From NCBI GenBank assembly GCA_035654175.1, contig DASRXL010000145.1, positions 1 through 9,598 of the forward strand: DNA of 9,598 nucleotides, read 5' to 3'. The translations under genes were made by a program, and so were the position numbers. The notes beneath the pieces are model-generated. The model made no database searches and was not told the origin of the DNA. It saw only the letters and a program-made list of their open reading frames with translations. Below, one piece after another: positions 7,630-9,598 of the stretch (its first letter is position 1; each line of letters opens with the position of its first letter). Origin of the DNA: PNC22 sp035654175 (GTDB taxonomy: Bacteria > Planctomycetota > Phycisphaerae > Phycisphaerales > UBA1924).

Positions 7630-8082
7630 TCAATCCCACAAGTACCGCAGGTCATACTCAATCCCGTGCTTGTCGAGCATCGCAACGAATTCCTCTTGAA
7701 ACGTCATCCGTCGGTGATGCTCCTCTTGTCGCGCGATGTACTCCTTCACAACGTCAATGCCTGAGCGGCTCACCGAGAAGGCCCCGTACCCCTCCTGCCA
7801 TCCGCACCACTCTCGCTCGTGGAACATCTCCCTGATGAATGACGAGCTCCGCGACTTCACCTCGCGCATGAGGGCGGCGGGCGCAACCGACGGGTGCACC
7901 TGCGCCAGCAGATGGATGTGATCCGCTACGGCGTTGGCGCCGATGAGCGCGCACTTCTCGGGGCGCATGATCCCGCCTACGTATTCGATAAGGCGCGGAG
8001 GCATCTCGGGCAGGGTGCGCTCTATGCGGTCATTGGGGGAGAAGACGAAATGGGTGTAGAGGGAGGTGTATGAGTGTGCCAT
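7630..8082 (-). CDS. REP-associated (IS200-like, HUH/Y1) transposase
   Basis: This 150-residue protein belongs to the Y1 transposase superfamily (IS200/IS605-like; REP-associated RAYT type). These enzymes nick and rejoin single-stranded DNA through one tyrosine. The family N-terminus is MAHSYTSLYTHFVFS. The metal-binding HUH motif is DHIHLL (54-59; H55 and H57) and the likely catalytic tyrosine is Y115 in EYIARQEEHH. GYGAFSVS (98-105) and the C-terminal YDLRYLWD are also typical. Length is normal, with no frameshift or internal stop, so it appears intact. The open frame extends upstream to 8265 but only through palindrome copy 3, so the Met at 8082 is the likely start. No Shine-Dalgarno is seen. 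A relatively AT-rich patch (8090-8110) directly upstream may hold the promoter. No accessory TnpB is present. The flanking palindromes are its probable substrates. Confidence 0.9.
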   Translation of the reverse strand: MAHSYTSLYTHFVFSPNDRIERTLPEMPPRLIEYVGGIMRPEKCALIGANAVADHIHLLAQVHPSVAPAALMREVKSRSSSFIREMFHEREWCGWQEGYGAFSVSRSGIDVVKEYIARQEEHHRRMTFQEEFVAMLDKHGIEYDLRYLWD

Positions 8083-8107
8083 GCCGGGCAACGTAACAAA
8101 TCGACAA

Positions 8108-8202
8108 TACCTTCGCCCCATCCGGGGCTCCGCGGAGGGCCATTCCTCCAACCCCGGGCTGCGCCCGGGGCTAGCGACAGCGCCCCCTCCGGGGGCGAAG
8201 AA
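8108..8202 (-). repeat. REP-like composite palindrome, copy 3 (inverted)
   Basis: Read on the minus strand it has the same order as copies 1 and 2: hairpin A CGCCCCC-GGA-GGGGGCG (8181-8197), the linker CTGTCGCTAG, hairpin B CCCCGGGC-GCA-GCCCGGGG (8152-8170), a different spacer, then hairpin C (8115-8128) and the tail CGAAGGTA. Its outer ends, TTCGCCCC and GGGGCGAA, are inverted repeats of each other. It lies 25 bases upstream of the transposase start, in opposite orientation to the other copies. Confidence 0.85.
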
Positions 8203-8276
8203 CCGCGGCACATGCGCCCGCATCGCGACGCATCGCGCCACGCCCTCCATGGACCGGCGCGACAACCTCCACCTCC

Positions 8277-8290
8277 GACGCGCACGCGTC
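8277..8290 (-). terminator. Hairpin directly after the dodecin stop
   Basis: GACGCG-CA-CGCGTC is a perfect 14-base inverted repeat (realistically a 5-bp stem with a 4-base loop). It touches the dodecin stop codon. It has no following T-tract. A terminator for the methyltransferase-dodecin unit is plausible from position only. Confidence 0.3.
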
Positions 8291-8506
8291 TCACATCGAC
8301 CTCTCCAACGTAAACCCGATCCTCACCTTCACCTGCCAGTGCGCGATCCTCTGCCCCTCGATGTGCCCCCGCGTCTCCACCACCTCGCACCACCGCATGT
8401 TCTTCACCGTCTCCGCCGCCACCTCGATCGCCCGCCGCGCGGCCGCGTCGCTCGACTCCGCGCTCGAACCCACCACCTCGATCACCTTGTAGACGTGGTC
8501 GGACAT
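8291..8506 (-). CDS. Dodecin (flavin-binding small protein)
   Basis: The 71-residue product has the length and pattern of dodecins, which assemble into hollow dodecamers that bind and store flavins (riboflavin, FMN or FAD, depending on the organism) in the cytoplasm. The beta-alpha-beta-beta layout is seen as VYKVIEVVGSS, helix SSDAAARRAIEVAAETVKN (18-36), then strands MRWCEVVETRGHI and AHWQVKVRIGFTLE. W39 and Q58 occupy the positions of the tryptophan and glutamine that sandwich the flavin ring in characterised dodecins. AGGAG six bases upstream of the ATG at 8506 decides the start over a longer frame to 8581. It lies 37 bp after the methyltransferase gene on the same strand, so they are probably co-transcribed. 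The gene symbol differs between species and none is assigned. Confidence 0.93.
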   Translation of the reverse strand: MSDHVYKVIEVVGSSAESSDAAARRAIEVAAETVKNMRWCEVVETRGHIEGQRIAHWQVKVRIGFTLERSM

Positions 8507-8543
8507 CGCCCGCTCCTTTCGTGAAGGGCCGCTCGTCGCCCCA

Positions 8544-9266
8544 TCACCCCCGCCGCAGCACGTAGATCGTCCACGGCGCAACCCTCGTCTCGCTCACCCA
8601 CGCATACGGCTCGTCCTGCCGACCCAGCGGCCTGCACACCTCGACCACCTCGAGGCCCGCGCGCGAATACGTCTCCCGATACGCCTCCTCCGTCCACAGC
8701 ACGTCGTCCACCGGACGCCGATCCTCCACGTCGAGCATCACCACCCTGACCCGGTCGCCGCTCTTGGCCGTCCGGTTCTCCGGAAAGTCTTTCGTCGAGA
8801 ACGACGCCCACTCGTGCAGGTAGGTCTCCGGCGACGTGACCAGGTTCACGATCCGGCCCTCCGGCGCGAGCGCCCGCCGCAGCCCCGAGAGGATCGCCGC
8901 TTTCTTCTCCATCGTCGGGATGTTGTCGAAGGGGAACGCGCACAGCACCAGATCGAACAAGGCCGGTCCGCCCAGCCCGTCCTCGCGCACGAGCCGGTAG
9001 TCCCCGGCCGGGTCCCGCTCGCGAGCACGCGCCAGCATCTCCTCCGAGATGTCCGCCCCCACCGTCTCGAATCCGAGCGCTTTCAAGAACCGCGTGGATC
9101 GCCCCGCTCCGCACCCGAAGTCGAGCGCCCGCGTCCCCGACACGTGCCGCCCGATGATCGCCGGCAAGTCCCTGAACGCGAGGGAATACGTCCCCGGAAA
9201 CTCCAGCCCCGCGTACGAGGCCGCACGCGTCCGATCCTCATAGGTGTTGGTGAACTCGCCGTTCAT
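8544..9266 (-). CDS. Class I SAM-dependent methyltransferase
   Basis: The 240-residue product is a Rossmann-fold methyltransferase (Methyltransf_11/25-like), predicted cytoplasmic. Motif I, which binds SAM, is ALDFGCGAGRST (47-58). The acidic residue after strand 2 is D72 (VGADIS). EDGLGG (95-100) fits the region that contacts adenine, and FDLVLCAFPFDN (104-115) fits the post-I strand. LRRALAPEGRIVNLV (129-143) is the usual strand-5 region. The C-terminal half (150-240) should form the substrate pocket and has no feature I recognise, so the substrate (small molecule or protein) is unknown. The start at 9266 has GAGAGAGGGG six bases upstream, better than the longer open frame to 9446, whose extra 60 residues look non-coding. 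It is the first gene of a likely two-gene unit with dodecin. Confidence 0.92.
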   Translation of the reverse strand: MNGEFTNTYEDRTRAASYAGLEFPGTYSLAFRDLPAIIGRHVSGTRALDFGCGAGRSTRFLKALGFETVGADISEEMLARARERDPAGDYRLVREDGLGGPALFDLVLCAFPFDNIPTMEKKAAILSGLRRALAPEGRIVNLVTSPETYLHEWASFSTKDFPENRTAKSGDRVRVVMLDVEDRRPVDDVLWTEEAYRETYSRAGLEVVEVCRPLGRQDEPYAWVSETRVAPWTIYVLRRG

Positions 9267-9455
9267 GTCGCACCCCTCTCTCCAGAGATCTATAGGAGGC
9301 CACCCGCCCGCCCGCGCCTGGACAATGTCCACATCCGCGCGCGCAATCTGCCCCGATGTCCGCGCCTGCGCGCCGGATCGTGCAACTCGCCGCACGCCCT
9401 CTTCCCGCCGCGCGGGGCCCGTGCGAACATAGGGGCAGACGCACACCCGCCGCTC

Positions 9456-9460
9456 GGAGG
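9456..9460 (+). promoter_or_regulatory. Shine-Dalgarno of the gene starting at 9467
   Basis: GGAGG lies six bases before the ATG at 9467. It is the main evidence that this ATG begins a real gene. The 200-bp gap between this gene and the divergent methyltransferase gene shows no clear promoter on either strand. Confidence 0.65.
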
Positions 9461-9466
9461 GAGCAC

Positions 9467-9598
9467 ATGGACCTGATGCATCACGCCGCCGCTGCCATCC
9501 TCGACACCGACTCCGCTCTCGGCACTCCCGAGCCCGAGACGCCGTCTCCTCCCCTGTCTGGCGCGGGGAAGCCGGTCGAACCCTCCACGCCCAAGAAG
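9467..9598 (+). CDS. Partial unidentified gene, N-terminus only
   Basis: Forty-four codons are open from the ATG to the end of the window, in a frame without stops. The product starts MDLMHHAAAAILDTDSALGT and then becomes Pro/Glu/Ser/Thr-rich, ending in PSTPKK. There is no signal peptide or membrane helix in this part; the low-complexity stretch looks like a disordered N-terminal tail. It is divergent from the methyltransferase gene. The strong Shine-Dalgarno supports it, but no family can be assigned from what is visible. Confidence 0.6.
   Translation, partial: MDLMHHAAAAILDTDSALGTPEPETPSPPLSGAGKPVEPSTPKK

Noticed and set aside
7308..7699. Small open frames over the palindromes on both strands
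   Set aside because: They translate the repeats (for example GLRPGLATAPPLGA) and recur in each copy. There is no Shine-Dalgarno or family match.
7630..8082. A classic insertion sequence with terminal repeats and target duplication
   Set aside because: IS200-like and REP-associated transposases do not make target duplications. I see no element ends beyond the palindromes, and mobility of the gene itself is not shown.
8083..8265. N-terminal extension of the transposase to 8265
   Set aside because: The extra 61 codons are the translated palindrome copy 3. The family N-terminus begins at the Met at 8082.
9267..9446. N-terminal extension of the methyltransferase
   Set aside because: The extra 60 residues lack family similarity, and a strong Shine-Dalgarno precedes the Met at 9266.

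Overview
The window comes from a very GC-rich bacterial chromosome with strongly C/G-ending codons. My best guess is a planctomycete, possibly class Phycisphaerae. This is inference from gene style (Phycisphaerae-like TPR and HEAT proteins, a dodecin, a DHIHLL-type small transposase with CCCCGGGC/GCCCGGGG palindromes), not from a marker gene. Most of the window is ordinary chromosome: housekeeping or catabolic genes plus scaffold-type proteins. There are no rRNA or tRNA genes and no CRISPR array.

Layout. (1) 36-1298 (+): trpB, tryptophan synthase beta chain; no trpA follows it. (2) 1411-2820 (-): a cytoplasmic protein made almost wholly of TPR repeats, convergent with trpB. (3) 2948-4924 (+): an exported protein with a signal peptide and HEAT-like alpha-helical repeats, divergent from the TPR gene across 127 bp. 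(4) 4971-5759 (-): a protein-kinase-fold protein in which every catalytic signature I can align is altered, so probably a pseudokinase; a 9-bp inverted repeat abuts its Shine-Dalgarno. (5) 6057-7256 (+): hpd, 4-hydroxyphenylpyruvate dioxygenase, with a good Shine-Dalgarno, a candidate promoter containing a dyad, and a 10-codon mini-ORF whose stop overlaps the hpd start. (6) 7345-8205: a small mobile module. A 150-aa HUH transposase (-) is flanked by three copies of a roughly 93-bp composite palindrome, two direct on its 3' side and one inverted just upstream of its 5' end. This has the layout of a REP-associated tyrosine transposase with its REP elements. (7) 8291-9266 (-): a SAM-dependent methyltransferase followed after 37 bp by dodecin, a likely two-gene operon. 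(8) 9467 to the end (+): the first 44 codons of an unidentified gene behind a strong Shine-Dalgarno.

The genes do not form one pathway. trpB (tryptophan synthesis) and hpd (tyrosine/phenylalanine breakdown) both handle aromatic amino acids but are separated by unrelated genes. The TPR, HEAT and pseudokinase genes are all protein-interaction folds lying side by side, but on alternating strands, so a shared function is only a guess. The two parts most worth following up are the transposase/palindrome module and the degenerate kinase.
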